NCBI GenBank assembly: GCA_937864535.1
Contig: CALMJS010000031.1
Span: forward strand, 121,087-185,086
Direction of reading: 5' to 3'
From: an uncultured Paracoccaceae bacterium
GTDB taxonomy: Bacteria > Pseudomonadota > Alphaproteobacteria > Rhodobacterales > Rhodobacteraceae
Length of the DNA: 64,000 nt
This document shows positions 45,938 through 55,897 of this stretch, one piece after another. The notes beneath the pieces are model-generated. The model had not been told where the DNA came from and did not search any database. It saw only the letters and a program-made list of their open reading frames with translations. Numbering within the stretch: the stretch's first letter is position 1; each line of letters starts with the position of its first letter. The position numbers and the translations under genes are program-made.

Positions 45938-47073
45938 TCGGCGGCGGCCTGTCCTGCGGTCCTGCCGGTCGCCAAACAGGCGGTGATGAGGTAGCCGCCG
46001 GTTGGCGCCTCCCAATCGAGCATTTCACCGGCACAGAAAACCCCGGGACGGGAGAGCAACATCAAACGCCCATCCAGCGCGTCAAAGCGCAACCCGCCCG
46101 CCACAGAGATCGCCTCGTCAATCGGCCGGGGTCCGTTGTGCCGGATGGGCAGCGCCTTGATCAGACGCGCCAAGTCATCGGGAAACGGACGGCCAAATTC
46201 ATTGAGCAAGGCTATCTTGACCGCATCAAGACGCAGCGTTTTCCGCAAAAAATTGGAGAGGGACTCTTTGCCCCGTTTGCCCAGCTTTTGCCGAATGTCC
46301 GCCTCGCCGAGATCCGGCAACAGGTCCAATGTCAACGGCGCACCAGTCCGCAGAGCCCGCGAAACGGTATAAATGCCGCCCCCTTCGAGTCCGCGCGACG
46401 AAATAACGAACTCGCCTCGGTCGGATTGGGTCCCGACGGTCAGCACGCAGCCCTTTACCGGTTGGCCATAATAGGGCGCCATGTGTGACGACCAATCGAC
46501 GAGGAACCCCATATTTGCAGGCGCGAAATCCGCAACTTGCCCGGGCAGATACTGCACCCATTCCCCGTCCGACCCAAGTCGCCGCCAACTGGCACCACCC
46601 AGAGCAAGGACCGAGACATCGGCCTGATAGACCTCTGGTCCGGTGGGCGTATCAAACGTCGCGGCCTGCCCCGACCACCCGACCCAGCGCCAGCGGCGCA
46701 TTAGCCGGACACCCTGTGCCTCCAGTCGCGCCAACCACGACCTCAGCAGCGGCGAAGCCTTCATCACCACAGGGAACACGCGGCCCGTTGATCCGACAAA
46801 CACCTCTTGTCCGAGGTTTTCGGCCCATTCAATCACTTGCTGCGGACCAAATTCCCCGAGAGAGGCGGCCAAAGCCGGAGGCAGATCGCCATAGGAGTCG
46901 AAAAAACCCTCGCCCACCTTGGTAATATTCAGGCCCGATTTCCCCGCCATCAGGAATTTTCGGGCGGGCGAGGGCATCGCGTCAGCCAACAGGACATCAT
47001 GGCCCGCAGCCGACAGAACGTCCGCCGCCATGAGGCCGGCAGGTCCCGCTCCGATTACGAGTGCCTTTGCCAT
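45907..47073 (-). CDS. HI0933-family FAD-dependent oxidoreductase (TIGR03862 type)
   Basis: 388 aa. ATG 47073 begins MAKALVIGAGPAGLMAADVL and has AAGGGACG upstream; the open frame extends 26 codons further. Conserved blocks are PARKFLMAGKSGLNIT, GSTGRVFP, LALGGASWRRLGSDG and the C-terminal PGVFCAGEMLDWEAPTGGYLI. This flavoprotein family is widespread, and its substrate is not established. It is divergent from the small HNH gene, with 59 bases between starts. Confidence 0.9.
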   Translation of the reverse strand: MAKALVIGAGPAGLMAADVLSAAGHDVLLADAMPSPARKFLMAGKSGLNITKVGEGFFDSYGDLPPALAASLGEFGPQQVIEWAENLGQEVFVGSTGRVFPVVMKASPLLRSWLARLEAQGVRLMRRWRWVGWSGQAATFDTPTGPEVYQADVSVLALGGASWRRLGSDGEWVQYLPGQVADFAPANMGFLVDWSSHMAPYYGQPVKGCVLTVGTQSDRGEFVISSRGLEGGGIYTVSRALRTGAPLTLDLLPDLGEADIRQKLGKRGKESLSNFLRKTLRLDAVKIALLNEFGRPFPDDLARLIKALPIRHNGPRPIDEAISVAGGLRFDALDGRLMLLSRPGVFCAGEMLDWEAPTGGYLITACLATGRTAGQAAADYAARVSSGR

Positions 47074-47132
47074 CGTCCCTTGCCCTTTGTCACAAACGCG
47101 CCATCCTGTTTCGAAAACTGCGGTACCATCGA

Positions 47133-47423
47133 ATGACTGACGATCCAACATGCGCCCTGTGCGGGCGGCCTATTCCTCGGGATGTCCCGCAGAGTCTTCA
47201 TCATCTGATCCCCAAGCTGAAGGGCGGCAAGGGGGGACCCGTGGTTTTGCTGCATCACATTTGCCACAAGGAAATCCATGCGACACTCAGCGAGGCAGAG
47301 CTCGCCCGCGACTACAACACGCCAGAGGCCCTGCGCAGTCATCCGCGGCTGGCCAAATTCGCAGCATGGGTCGCGAAACGTCCTCCGGGTTTCCTATCTC
47401 GCACACCGGGAAAGCGTCGCTAA
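47133..47423 (+). CDS. small HNH nuclease-like protein
   Basis: 96 aa from ATG 47133 (MTDDPTCALCGRPIPRD). The Cys-x2-Cys (CALC), QSLHHLIPKLKGGKGG and HHICHKEIHATLS make a beta-beta-alpha metal HNH motif with zinc-type cysteines. It is the size of stand-alone HNH domain proteins; target unknown. It overlaps the convergent crotonase gene by 4 bases. It could be a genome-defence or repair nuclease, but nothing beside it supports either. Confidence 0.8.
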   Translation: MTDDPTCALCGRPIPRDVPQSLHHLIPKLKGGKGGPVVLLHHICHKEIHATLSEAELARDYNTPEALRSHPRLAKFAAWVAKRPPGFLSRTPGKRR

Positions 47424-48025
47424 ATCAACCCCTTGATTCCTCGGATATGTTCGGGCGAAGCGCCAAGACAGTCCGCACATAGACCATGGGCATAGGGCAT
47501 CAACTCTTGTGCCTCGACGATGGCATCAACCAACCCAAAGCCCAGCGCCTGATCCGCCGTAATCTTTTGTCCGCCCATCAGGATCAGCTTGGCCCTACTG
47601 GGTCCGATCAGCGCGGCCATGCGTTTGGGGTCCGATGGCTGCGGCAGGAATCCCAGTTTCATCACGGGATAGAAAAATTTGGCCGATGGCACTGCGATGC
47701 GCAGATCGCAGGCCAGGGCCATGCCAAAGGCGCCGCCCGCCAAGGTCCCGTTCAGCGCCGCAACCGTCAGGCAGGGCAGAGCCGCCAGAGCCCCGGACAA
47801 ACGCTCCCATACCGGACTGACGGCCAAACCGGCGCGGGCCTGTTCAAGGTCGGCCCCCGCACTAAACACCTTGCCAGTCCCGGTGAGGATCAAAGCCTTG
47901 GCCGTTCCGGCGCGCTCCGCGATTTCGGCCAATTGGGTCAACATCTCTTGTGTCAGAGAATTGGCCTTTTCGGGGCGGTCGATCGTCACGATCCACACAT
48001 CGTCGCGCTGGTCCAGATGTATCAT
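47420..48025 (-). CDS. short enoyl-CoA hydratase/isomerase-family protein lacking both catalytic Glu
   Basis: 201 aa, shorter than typical 250-260 aa crotonases. The fold is seen as VTIDRPEKANSL, ALILTGTGKVFSAGADL (oxyanion-hole strand), NGTLAGGAFGMALACDLRIA and FFYPVMKLGFLP. At the positions of Glu144 and Glu164 in rat crotonase there are Gly (GGAFGM) and Val (YPVMKLG). It may be an isomerase, hydrolase or inactive. Its start overlaps the SDR gene stop by 4 bases. Confidence 0.78.
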   Translation of the reverse strand: MIHLDQRDDVWIVTIDRPEKANSLTQEMLTQLAEIAERAGTAKALILTGTGKVFSAGADLEQARAGLAVSPVWERLSGALAALPCLTVAALNGTLAGGAFGMALACDLRIAVPSAKFFYPVMKLGFLPQPSDPKRMAALIGPSRAKLILMGGQKITADQALGFGLVDAIVEAQELMPYAHGLCADCLGASPEHIRGIKGLI

Positions 48026-48765
48026 GTTAGTCCTAAAGCGTGTCGAATGGCAGCGTCGCGCAGCCGGACATCCTGACCCAGCCAGTCATCGGCCTGCGAT
48101 CCGCACATCCAGACCAAGGCCCGCGCTGGCCATTCCGGGGGTATATGATCGGTCCATTCAAGCTGGGCGACGCGGCCGAGGCCAGAGGCCTTAATGTCGC
48201 GCTGCATCTGTGTGGCCACAGTGCCGGGCGACAGACCCAAGGACCGGATGCCCTGCGCGCCATATTCCAGATGTAACTGCCGCGTCAGCATGTAGACACC
48301 GGCCTTTGATGCGCAATAGGCAGACCAGGGATCATAAGGATCGTGCGCCGCCCCCGAGGAAATCGAAATCACCGTGCCGCCGCCCTGCGCCAGCATCTGC
48401 GGGACGACCGCGCGGATGCCGTGATAGATGCCCTTGAGGTTGACATCGATCACCTGCCCCCATGCCTCTGGATCGGCCTCGGCCAGTGGTGCCATCGGGG
48501 CAATCATACCGGCGTTGCCAATCAGGACATCGACGCGGCCAAAGGTCGCTATCGTGGCGACAACGGCCTGCTCCATTTCCCAATAGCGCGATACATCGCA
48601 CGGAATTGCGAGGGCGTTTTCCCCGATATCACCGGCAATTTCGGCAATCTGGTCACCGCTTCGGGCCAAAAGCACGACTTTGGCACCTTCTGCAGCAAAG
48701 CGCCGGGCCGCCGCCTCGCCTATACCGCGACTGGCGCCAGTGATCATCACAACCTTGTTTTGCAT
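48022..48765 (-). CDS. SDR family oxidoreductase
   Basis: 247 aa, classical short-chain dehydrogenase. The NAD(P) motif is TGASRGIGEA (8-17), NAG is in IGNAGMI, and the Ser and Tyr-x3-Lys active site are in ISISSGAAHD and WSAYCASKAG. ATG 48765 is preceded by AGGGGGAACC; longer starts are possible. It is coupled to the crotonase-like gene, suggesting the two act on the same acyl or alcohol substrate, which remains unknown. Confidence 0.9.
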   Translation of the reverse strand: MQNKVVMITGASRGIGEAAARRFAAEGAKVVLLARSGDQIAEIAGDIGENALAIPCDVSRYWEMEQAVVATIATFGRVDVLIGNAGMIAPMAPLAEADPEAWGQVIDVNLKGIYHGIRAVVPQMLAQGGGTVISISSGAAHDPYDPWSAYCASKAGVYMLTRQLHLEYGAQGIRSLGLSPGTVATQMQRDIKASGLGRVAQLEWTDHIPPEWPARALVWMCGSQADDWLGQDVRLRDAAIRHALGLT

Positions 48766-48859
48766 GGTTCCCCCTGTTGCCTTCATGTCTAGAAATCCCT
48801 CCTTGACGTAACGCTCGATGCCAAGGACTCTGCGCCCATTGTTAGGGAAAGGATGCCCA

Positions 48860-50362
48860 ATGAAAAAGTATTCCATGTTGAAGGGCGCCGTATGTATTGC
48901 AGCCCTCACGACGGCTCAGGCAGCCTATGCCGATATTAGCCCAGAAGAGGTTTTGGACAACTGGAAGCAGCAGCTGAGCAGTTATGGGGACGGTGTCGTC
49001 ACCTTTGGCAACGAAGTGCGCAATGGCGACACCCTCACGGTTGAGAGCCTGACCTTCGATTTCGACGAGGATGGCGTCCAGTTTTCCGGCCAGATCGACG
49101 CAATTGATCTGACCGAAAACGGTGATGGCACCGTCACCGTCACGATCCCCGAAAAAGCGACCTTTATGTTTACGGACAGCACGACGCAGACGGGGTCGAT
49201 GGCAACCATCGACTTGACCCAGATTGGTCTGAAAATGCTGATCTCGGGCACGGTAGACAACCAGATCGTCGAGACTGCGGCAAACCAGATCGGTCTGACC
49301 CTGGTCGACGCGATGGAGAACGGCGTAGCCGTCCCGGCCGAGTTTTCCATGAATATCAACGATGTATATGTCTACAACGAAGTCGCCATGGGCGATTTGA
49401 TCCGCTCGGACAATACGACGACGGCGGGTTCTGTCGATCTGATCGCCGCGATCACCGCCGATGGCACCACGACCGATCTCTCGGGCCAAGTGACTCAACT
49501 CGAGCTATCGGGTTACTCGGTGATGCCCGCGACCTATCAACAGGACGATTTTTCGGGCGCCCTGATGGACGGCTTTGATGTCGCGACGACCCTCAGCACC
49601 GGACCAAGCACGATCATTGCCACGGTCGAACAGGCAGATGGTACCACCAGCGTCGCGACTTCGGCCGAATCGGGGCAAATGTCGATGAGCGTGAACAAGG
49701 ACGGGTTCGAGATCAGTGCCTCGTCGACCGGGCGCGCGTTTCAGGTAATGGGACCGGGAGCGCCGATGCCCGTCAATCTGAGTGTCGAATCCTACGGACT
49801 TAATTTCGCGATGCCGCTTTCGGCGACCGATGAACCTGCACCGTTCGCCGCGGGGATCGATCTCGTCGGTCTGGATATCAGCGACGATATCTGGGCCATC
49901 GTAGACGGTGCCAATCTTCTTCCGCACGATCCGATCACGGTTCAGGCCCAGCTATCGGGGACGGGAACATTGTTCATGGACCTGACCGATCCGGCGCAAA
50001 TGGCGGCTCTGGATCAGGGCGCGATCCCGGGCGAATTGAACAGCGCGTCGCTGGACACATTGCTGATCAGCGTCGCCGGCGCGTCGATTGATGCCACAGG
50101 TGCGTTCACATTCGACAACGCCGACATGGTGACCTTTGGCGGTTTCCCGCGTCCGGTCGGCCAAATTACGGCCCACGGACAGGGCTTGAACGGGCTGATG
50201 GACAAACTGGGCATGATGGGGCTACCGATCAGCGAGCAGATCGCGGGGTTCCGTATGATGCTCGGGATGTTCACGACCGCTGTCGGCGAAGACGAGGTGA
50301 CGACCACGCTCGAAATCAACGATACTGCGCAGGTTCTGCTGAACGGCAACCGCATCCAGTAA
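48860..50362 (+). CDS. DUF2125 periplasmic protein
   Basis: 500 aa from ATG 48860. Signal peptide MKKYSMLKGAVCIAALTTAQAAYA. The body is rich in beta-strands and Thr/Asp/Gly (SLTFDFDEDGVQFSGQIDAID, NLSVESYGLNFAMPLSA, TGAFTFDNADMVTFGGFPRP) and ends LINDTAQVLLNGNRIQ-like. It matches the alphaproteobacterial DUF2125 family of about 330-500 aa, of unknown role and probably envelope-associated. It has its own terminator. Confidence 0.82.
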   Translation: MKKYSMLKGAVCIAALTTAQAAYADISPEEVLDNWKQQLSSYGDGVVTFGNEVRNGDTLTVESLTFDFDEDGVQFSGQIDAIDLTENGDGTVTVTIPEKATFMFTDSTTQTGSMATIDLTQIGLKMLISGTVDNQIVETAANQIGLTLVDAMENGVAVPAEFSMNINDVYVYNEVAMGDLIRSDNTTTAGSVDLIAAITADGTTTDLSGQVTQLELSGYSVMPATYQQDDFSGALMDGFDVATTLSTGPSTIIATVEQADGTTSVATSAESGQMSMSVNKDGFEISASSTGRAFQVMGPGAPMPVNLSVESYGLNFAMPLSATDEPAPFAAGIDLVGLDISDDIWAIVDGANLLPHDPITVQAQLSGTGTLFMDLTDPAQMAALDQGAIPGELNSASLDTLLISVAGASIDATGAFTFDNADMVTFGGFPRPVGQITAHGQGLNGLMDKLGMMGLPISEQIAGFRMMLGMFTTAVGEDEVTTTLEINDTAQVLLNGNRIQ

Positions 50363-50368
50363 CACATT

Positions 50369-50401
50369 GCCCCCGGCGTCACGGCGACCGGGGGCTTTTT
50401 C
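50369..50401 (+). terminator. terminator after the DUF2125 gene
   Basis: Stem GCCCCCGG/CCGGGGGC with an 11-base loop, followed by TTTTTC. It begins six bases after the stop codon. Confidence 0.85.
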
Positions 50402-50463
50402 GATGTGTCCCTTGCGATAACGGGCGGCGCGGTCTACCTCATATCAGAACACGAGGACCCCGC

Positions 50464-51807
50464 ATGACATCGCTTGCCCAACTTACCGAACAACTCTTGG
50501 ACTATGCGCGCAGTGCTGGCGCGGACAGCGCGGACGCCATCGCCCTGAGTGATGCATCGGTTCACATTGATGTCCGGTCTGGCAAGTTGGAGAGCGCGGA
50601 GCGATCAGAGGGCACCTCTGTCGGCATTCGGGTTCTGATCGGACAGCAACAGGCCTGCGTGTCGACATCCGACGTGCGACCAGACTCTCTGAAGACGATT
50701 GCCGAGCGCGCGGTGGCAATGGCAAGGTTTGCGCCGATCGATCCCACCTGCGGGCTGGCTGATCCGTCACAGTTGGCCACCGACCTCGAGTCGTCGCGGC
50801 TGGACCTGTTCGACCCGAATGACGACCCAGATCCGGCCCGGCTTCAGGCGATGGCAGCCGAGAGCGAGGCCGCTGCACTGGCCGTCAAGGGCGTGGCACA
50901 AGTGACCTCCGCCTCCGCTGGCATGGGGCGGCGCGAAGTCTATATCAGCGCCACCAACGGATTTTCAGCTGGCTATCGGCGAAGTGACTATGGCCTGTCC
51001 TGCGGTGCCTTGGCCGGAACCGGCAGCAGCATGGAGCGGGAATACGACCACGATGGCCGCATCTATTTCAGCGATCTTCGCGATCCCACTGACATTGGCC
51101 GCATCGCGGGCGAACGCGCCGTCGAACGCCTGTCTCCTAAACGACCCAAAACCGGTGCCTACCCTGTGATGCTGGATGAACGCGTGGCTTCTGGCATGAT
51201 CGGGCACCTGATTCAGGCGATCAACGGCACCTCGATCGCCCGCGGGTCCTCTTGGGCCAGAAAACTGTTGGGCGAACAGGTTCTTCCCGCCGAATTGTCG
51301 CTGATCGATGATCCTCATCGTCCCCGCGCAGGGTCGTCCAAGCTGTTCGACGCCGAAGGTTTACCGACCGCACGCCGCGCTATTGTAGAGAATGGCATTC
51401 TAACAGGGTGGACGCTCGACCTCGCCACGGGTCGCAAACTGGACATGCCCAGCACCGCCAATGCGGTGCGTGGCCCCGCCGCACCGCCGTCGCCCAGCGT
51501 CACAAATATCGAATTGACCCAAGGCGCGATGAGCAAATCCGACCTGTTGAAACAGATGGGAACAGGGCTCTTGGTGACCGGATTTATTGGCACATCGATC
51601 AACCCCAACACGGGCGATTATTCGCGCGGGGCCTCCGGGTTCTGGGTAGAAAATGGCGAAATCACCTATCCCGTCAACGAAGTGACTATCGCTGGCAACC
51701 TGATCGAGATGTTGCGCCGCATCACCCCTGCAAACGACGCGCGCACCTATTCCAGCCGTATCGTTCCGTCGCTGCTGATCGAGGGGATGACCCTTGCTGG
51801 CGACTGA
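50464..51807 (+). CDS. pmbA: TldD/PmbA family protein
   Basis: 447 aa, the usual length of PmbA/TldE. Blocks include SLGIRV-like SVGIRVLIG, SAGMGRREVYISATNGF and PAAPPSPSVTNIELTQG, and the C-terminal LVTGFIGTSINPNTGDYSRGASGFWVENGE. PmbA is the non-catalytic partner of the TldD metalloprotease that matures microcin B17 and other peptides. There is no HExxxH here, which fits the PmbA side. The tldD partner is not in this window. It overlaps the next gene by 14 bases. Confidence 0.93.
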   Translation: MTSLAQLTEQLLDYARSAGADSADAIALSDASVHIDVRSGKLESAERSEGTSVGIRVLIGQQQACVSTSDVRPDSLKTIAERAVAMARFAPIDPTCGLADPSQLATDLESSRLDLFDPNDDPDPARLQAMAAESEAAALAVKGVAQVTSASAGMGRREVYISATNGFSAGYRRSDYGLSCGALAGTGSSMEREYDHDGRIYFSDLRDPTDIGRIAGERAVERLSPKRPKTGAYPVMLDERVASGMIGHLIQAINGTSIARGSSWARKLLGEQVLPAELSLIDDPHRPRAGSSKLFDAEGLPTARRAIVENGILTGWTLDLATGRKLDMPSTANAVRGPAAPPSPSVTNIELTQGAMSKSDLLKQMGTGLLVTGFIGTSINPNTGDYSRGASGFWVENGEITYPVNEVTIAGNLIEMLRRITPANDARTYSSRIVPSLLIEGMTLAGD

Positions 51808-52564
51808 TCTGGCCCTTTTGAAGGAGGCCGCTCGGGAAGCCGGCGTCATCGCGACCCGCTACTTTTCCGCCAAGCCGCACGTTTGGGAGAAACCGGACGG
51901 TGCTGGCCCGGTCACCGAGGCGGATCTGGCAGTGGACGCGATGCTGCGTGAACGCCTGACCGCAGCACGGCCCCGCTATGGCTGGCTGTCCGAAGAAACT
52001 GCCGATACGCCGGACCGGCTCGCGACCCAGACCCAGTTCATTGTCGATCCCATTGACGGCACACGATCCTTTATCGAAGGCTCCAAGGACTGGGCGCATT
52101 CCCTCGCGATCGTTCGGGATGGCGTAGTACAGGCGGCCGTCGTGTTCTTGCCGATGCGTCGGCAGATGTTCACGGCCCACCTTGGTGGTGGGGCTGCACT
52201 AAACGGCCAGCCGCTGCGGATTCGCGCCCTGCCGCAGACACCGACGATTTTGACCGCGCGCCCCAATCTGGACGCAGCACATTGGAAAAACGGCGCGCCG
52301 CCGCCTCTAGAACGCCACTTTAGGTCGTCTCTCGCATTCCGGATGTGTCTGGTCGCGCATGGCCAATTCGATGCGATGCTGACGCTGCGCCCCAGTTGGG
52401 AATGGGATATCGCCGCCGGTGCCCTGATCTTGACAGAGGCCGGCGCCAAGGTCACAGATCGGACCGGAGCCGATCTTCGATTTAATGGCCCGAGCGCCTT
52501 GCTCAACGGCGTGATCGCGGCAGGGGCAGATCTGCATGAACAGCTTGCTTCGAACCTGATCTAG
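51794..52564 (+). CDS. inositol monophosphatase/3'(2'),5'-bisphosphate nucleotidase family protein
   Basis: 256 aa. Start TTG 51794, preceded by GAGGGG inside the pmbA end. Metal-binding motifs are WLSEET, DPIDGTRSF and WEWDIAAG, all three present, so the lithium-sensitive phosphatase core is intact. The substrate might be inositol phosphate or PAP; it cannot be told from the sequence. It lies in the pmbA-phosphatase-Kdo transferase-lpxK group. Confidence 0.88.
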   Translation: MLATDLALLKEAAREAGVIATRYFSAKPHVWEKPDGAGPVTEADLAVDAMLRERLTAARPRYGWLSEETADTPDRLATQTQFIVDPIDGTRSFIEGSKDWAHSLAIVRDGVVQAAVVFLPMRRQMFTAHLGGGAALNGQPLRIRALPQTPTILTARPNLDAAHWKNGAPPPLERHFRSSLAFRMCLVAHGQFDAMLTLRPSWEWDIAAGALILTEAGAKVTDRTGADLRFNGPSALLNGVIAAGADLHEQLASNLI

Positions 52565-52617
52565 GGCATCCTGCCTTCGGGTCCCCGTTCTCAGGCCCAC
52601 GCCGAAAGAAACCCGCT

Positions 52618-53811
52618 ATGCCACAGCCCTTTGCTCTCTCAACGTTTGCCCTCCTTCGGCGACCGGGTCAGGCTGCCCCGACAACCATCCGGCGGCCCGA
52701 TGGCCCCCTGATGTGGTTCCATTGCCTGTCCAGCCGACACGTGGATTTCGTCCGATCGATCATGCGGTCCCTGGATTACCAGCCAGATGCAGTACGGTTC
52801 CTGTTGACGGGCACCGGGCAGGACCCGGTCGAGACCGCTGATCGCACGCTGATTTTCGCGCAGGGTCCCGGTGAGACACGCAATGAAATCAACACCTTTC
52901 TGTCGATCTGGCAACCAGACGCCATTTTCTGGCTGGGCGGCAATATCGATCCTGTTTTGCTGTCGATGACAGAGGCGCTGCCGGTCAAACGGTACCTGAT
53001 CGACGCGCAGGCGGATATTCCCGGGATCGCCGGGGGGGGCTGGTTTCCGGGTTTGCGGCGTGCCGCCCTCGGCCGTCTGGACATGATCTTGACAGCAGAC
53101 AGCCTCTCGGCGGTGCGGCTGCGCAAACAGGGTGCGCGCGGCGACCGGATCTATGTCACCGGCGCCTACGAAGAAGAAACGCCCGTTCTGTCCTGCAATG
53201 ATGCCGAACGCGACTATGTATCCGAAACTCTGGGCACGCGGCCTGTGTGGCTGGCGGTCGATTGCCCGCCAAAGGAACTGGACAATGTGATCGCAGCGCA
53301 TCAGGCGGCCTGTCGCAGGTCACACCGCCTGTTGCTGATTGTCGTTCCCAGATCCATTGACCAAGGCCCCGAGTTCGTGCAGCGACTCGAGTCCGCCGGT
53401 TTCGAGACAGTCCTCCGGTCCCAAGGCGATCCCGGTGACACCACCCGCGCGTTGGTGGCGGATTTGGATGGCGAATTGGGCATGTGGTATCGAATCTCGC
53501 CGCTGTGTTTCATGGGCGGCACGCTGACCAGCAGCAGCCGCCACCCCTATGAGGCGGCCGCGCTGGGGTCCATTGTCATCCACGGCCCTATGACTGCGCC
53601 CTATGACCTCTGCTATGGGCGGCTGGACGGGGCTGGCGGTGCCTGCGCGATACGAAATGGAACAGAGCTGGGCGATATTGTTGAAACCCTGCAAGCCCCG
53701 GATAAAGCCGCGCAAATCGCCCATTCGGCATGGGATGTCACCTCGCGCAGTGCGGCGGCGACAAATCGGGTTGCCGAACTCATCCGTAACGTTCTGAACG
53801 GAGTGGACTAG
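52618..53811 (+). CDS. 3-deoxy-D-manno-octulosonic acid transferase-like protein (divergent)
   Basis: 397 aa, GT-B fold of the WaaA type. The C-terminal part keeps the Kdo-transferase pattern (GELGMWYRISPLCFMGGTL with HPYEAAALGS). The N-terminal acceptor part has WFHCLSSRHVD where active enzymes have WIHAxSVGE; the catalytic glutamate position is His. Adjacent lpxK supports a lipid A-Kdo context. It may have changed activity or be structural. A canonical waaA would be expected elsewhere in the genome. Confidence 0.72.
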   Translation: MPQPFALSTFALLRRPGQAAPTTIRRPDGPLMWFHCLSSRHVDFVRSIMRSLDYQPDAVRFLLTGTGQDPVETADRTLIFAQGPGETRNEINTFLSIWQPDAIFWLGGNIDPVLLSMTEALPVKRYLIDAQADIPGIAGGGWFPGLRRAALGRLDMILTADSLSAVRLRKQGARGDRIYVTGAYEEETPVLSCNDAERDYVSETLGTRPVWLAVDCPPKELDNVIAAHQAACRRSHRLLLIVVPRSIDQGPEFVQRLESAGFETVLRSQGDPGDTTRALVADLDGELGMWYRISPLCFMGGTLTSSSRHPYEAAALGSIVIHGPMTAPYDLCYGRLDGAGGACAIRNGTELGDIVETLQAPDKAAQIAHSAWDVTSRSAAATNRVAELIRNVLNGVD

Positions 53812-53814
53812 CGT

Positions 53815-54792
53815 ATGCCCGCACCTCTGTTTTGGTTCAATGATCCTGCAAAACCCGGGCTCAAGGCGCGACTGTTGTCACCTCTCGGCTGGCTCTACGG
53901 CGCTGCAACGGCACGGCGACTGCGGCAGTCCGGCTATCGGGCCTCGGTGCCGGTGATATGCATCGGCAACATCAACATCGGGGGTACCGGGAAAACGCCA
54001 ACCGCGATCGCGCTGGCGCAGCGGTTGATCGGCTGGGGGTACCGTGTCCATATCGTGTCGCGTGGCTATGGTGGATCGCTGGCGGGGCCAGTGCAGGTCA
54101 ATGAGCGGACCCATTCCGCCGCCGAGGTCGGAGACGAGCCGCTGCTATTGTCCGCGTTCACCCCCACATGGATCGCACGCGACCGCGCCGCAGGCGTTCA
54201 GGCCGCGCAATCGGCTGGCGCCGAGGTGATCCTGCTGGACGACGGGTTCCAAAACCCGAGCGTGATCAAGGATCTATCTATCGTTGTCGTCGATGCCAGC
54301 CGCGGGTTTGGCAACGGGCGGGTACTGCCCGCTGGACCTTTGCGGGAACCCGTCGGAACCGGGCTGAAACGTGCCAATCTGGTATTGTCTATCGGCCGGA
54401 CCAAGGCCCAGATCGACACAGGAGAAACGCCACTGATGCACGGACAGCTAACCCCGCTGCAAACCGGGATGGTCTGGCAGGATATGCGGGTTCTGGCCTT
54501 TGCCGGGATCGGCAACCCGGACAAATTCTTTGGTACCCTGCGCGATCTGGGCTGCAATATCATCCGCGCCGAGGCGCTAGAGGACCATCAGCCGCTAACC
54601 GAGGCTCTGCTGACCCGGCTAGAGCTGGAGGGCAAAACCCGCGTCGCACAGTTGGTCACAACGGAAAAGGACGCCGTGCGTCTACCCGCGCATTTCCGGC
54701 CCAAGGTGCTGACGGTTCCGGTTCGGCTTTCGATTGACGACTGGTCCCCTCTGGACGTCGAACTGGCGCGGATCGGGATCACTCCTCGATGA
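53815..54792 (+). CDS. lpxK: tetraacyldisaccharide 4'-kinase
   Basis: 325 aa membrane-associated kinase for the 4'-phosphate of lipid A. Walker A is [12 protein letters not shown] (about 52-63), followed by IVSRGYGG and the conserved [12 protein letters not shown] and [19 protein letters not shown]. It starts 3 bases after the Kdo transferase-like gene and so is co-translated. It overlaps the convergent CoA-transferase gene by 14 bases. Confidence 0.95.
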   Translation: MPAPLFWFNDPAKPGLKARLLSPLGWLYGAATARRLRQSGYRASVPVICIGNINIGGTGKTPTAIALAQRLIGWGYRVHIVSRGYGGSLAGPVQVNERTHSAAEVGDEPLLLSAFTPTWIARDRAAGVQAAQSAGAEVILLDDGFQNPSVIKDLSIVVVDASRGFGNGRVLPAGPLREPVGTGLKRANLVLSIGRTKAQIDTGETPLMHGQLTPLQTGMVWQDMRVLAFAGIGNPDKFFGTLRDLGCNIIRAEALEDHQPLTEALLTRLELEGKTRVAQLVTTEKDAVRLPAHFRPKVLTVPVRLSIDDWSPLDVELARIGITPR

Positions 54793-55897
54793 TCTGCTGA
54801 TCCTGCCCCAACGCTGGCGAGGGACGGTCCAGCGCCAACTCCGCATCCGAAAATGTAAAGGGCGACCGGATTGACGGGACGCCATCCAGCGTCACGACCA
54901 TACCACGCGACACCACCTGTGGATCGGCAAACACGTCCGCCATGTCGTTGATCGGCCCTGCCGGAACGCCTTGCTCTTCGCACAGCGCCAAGAGGTCTGC
55001 ACGTGACCTGCGCCGCGTCTCGGCCTCCAGCAATGGCACCAAATCGGCGCGATGGGCCAATCGATCGGCGTTCGTCGGATAGCGCTCTGCCAACTCTGCC
55101 ACGCCCAGCGCCGTGCAGAGGCGCCGGTACTGTCCGTCGTTCCCGCTCGCGATGATGATATGGCCGTCCGAGCAGGCAAACACCTGATACGGCACGATAT
55201 TCGGATGTGCATTACCCATGCGGCGGGGTGACGTTCCGGTGGTCAGGTAGTTCATTCCCTGATTGGCCGAGATCGCCGTCGCCACGTCGAGCAGCGCCAT
55301 ATCAATATGCTGGCCCCGCCCGGTAGTCTGGCGCTGATGAACGGCGGCCAAGATTGCGGTGGCGGCATAGACCCCGGTAAAGATGTCCGTGACCGCCACG
55401 CCGACCTTTTGCGGCTGCTGGTCCGGCTCTCCGGTGACGGACATCAGGCCCGACATGCCCTGAATGATATAGTCGTAACCGGCGCGATGGGCATAGGGGC
55501 CGGTCTGACCAAACCCCGTGATCGAACAATAGATCAGCCGCGGATTCACCACCGCCAGACTGGCATAGTCCAGCCCGTATTTGGTCAATCCACCGACCTT
55601 GAAGTTCTCGATGACGATATCGGCATCGGCGACCAGCCGGCGGACCGTCTCTTGCCCGTCCGGTGTGCGGAAATCGACCACGACCGATTTTTTGCCCCGA
55701 TTGGCAGCATGGAAGTACGACGCCGAGCGATCATCGCCCCGCTCGACAAAAGGGGGCCCCCATTGGCGAGTATCATCGCCGTCTGGGGACTCCACCTTGA
55801 TCACCTCGGCCCCGAGGTCGGCAAGCGTCTGACCGGCCCAAGGGCCGGCCAGAATACGGGCCAATTCAATGACCTTGAGACCGTTTAGAGGCGTCAT
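54779..55897 (-). CDS. CaiB/BaiF CoA-transferase family protein
   Basis: 372 aa class III CoA-transferase. [33 protein letters not shown] is the family opening; the catalytic aspartate lies in [11 protein letters not shown] near residue 169. [17 protein letters not shown] and [23 protein letters not shown] [12 protein letters not shown] are typical. The acyl substrate is unknown. It overlaps the DsbA-like gene stop by 4 bases. Confidence 0.92.
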   Translation of the reverse strand: MTPLNGLKVIELARILAGPWAGQTLADLGAEVIKVESPDGDDTRQWGPPFVERGDDRSASYFHAANRGKKSVVVDFRTPDGQETVRRLVADADIVIENFKVGGLTKYGLDYASLAVVNPRLIYCSITGFGQTGPYAHRAGYDYIIQGMSGLMSVTGEPDQQPQKVGVAVTDIFTGVYAATAILAAVHQRQTTGRGQHIDMALLDVATAISANQGMNYLTTGTSPRRMGNAHPNIVPYQVFACSDGHIIIASGNDGQYRRLCTALGVAELAERYPTNADRLAHRADLVPLLEAETRRRSRADLLALCEEQGVPAGPINDMADVFADPQVVSRGMVVTLDGVPSIRSPFTFSDAELALDRPSPALGQDQQIIEE

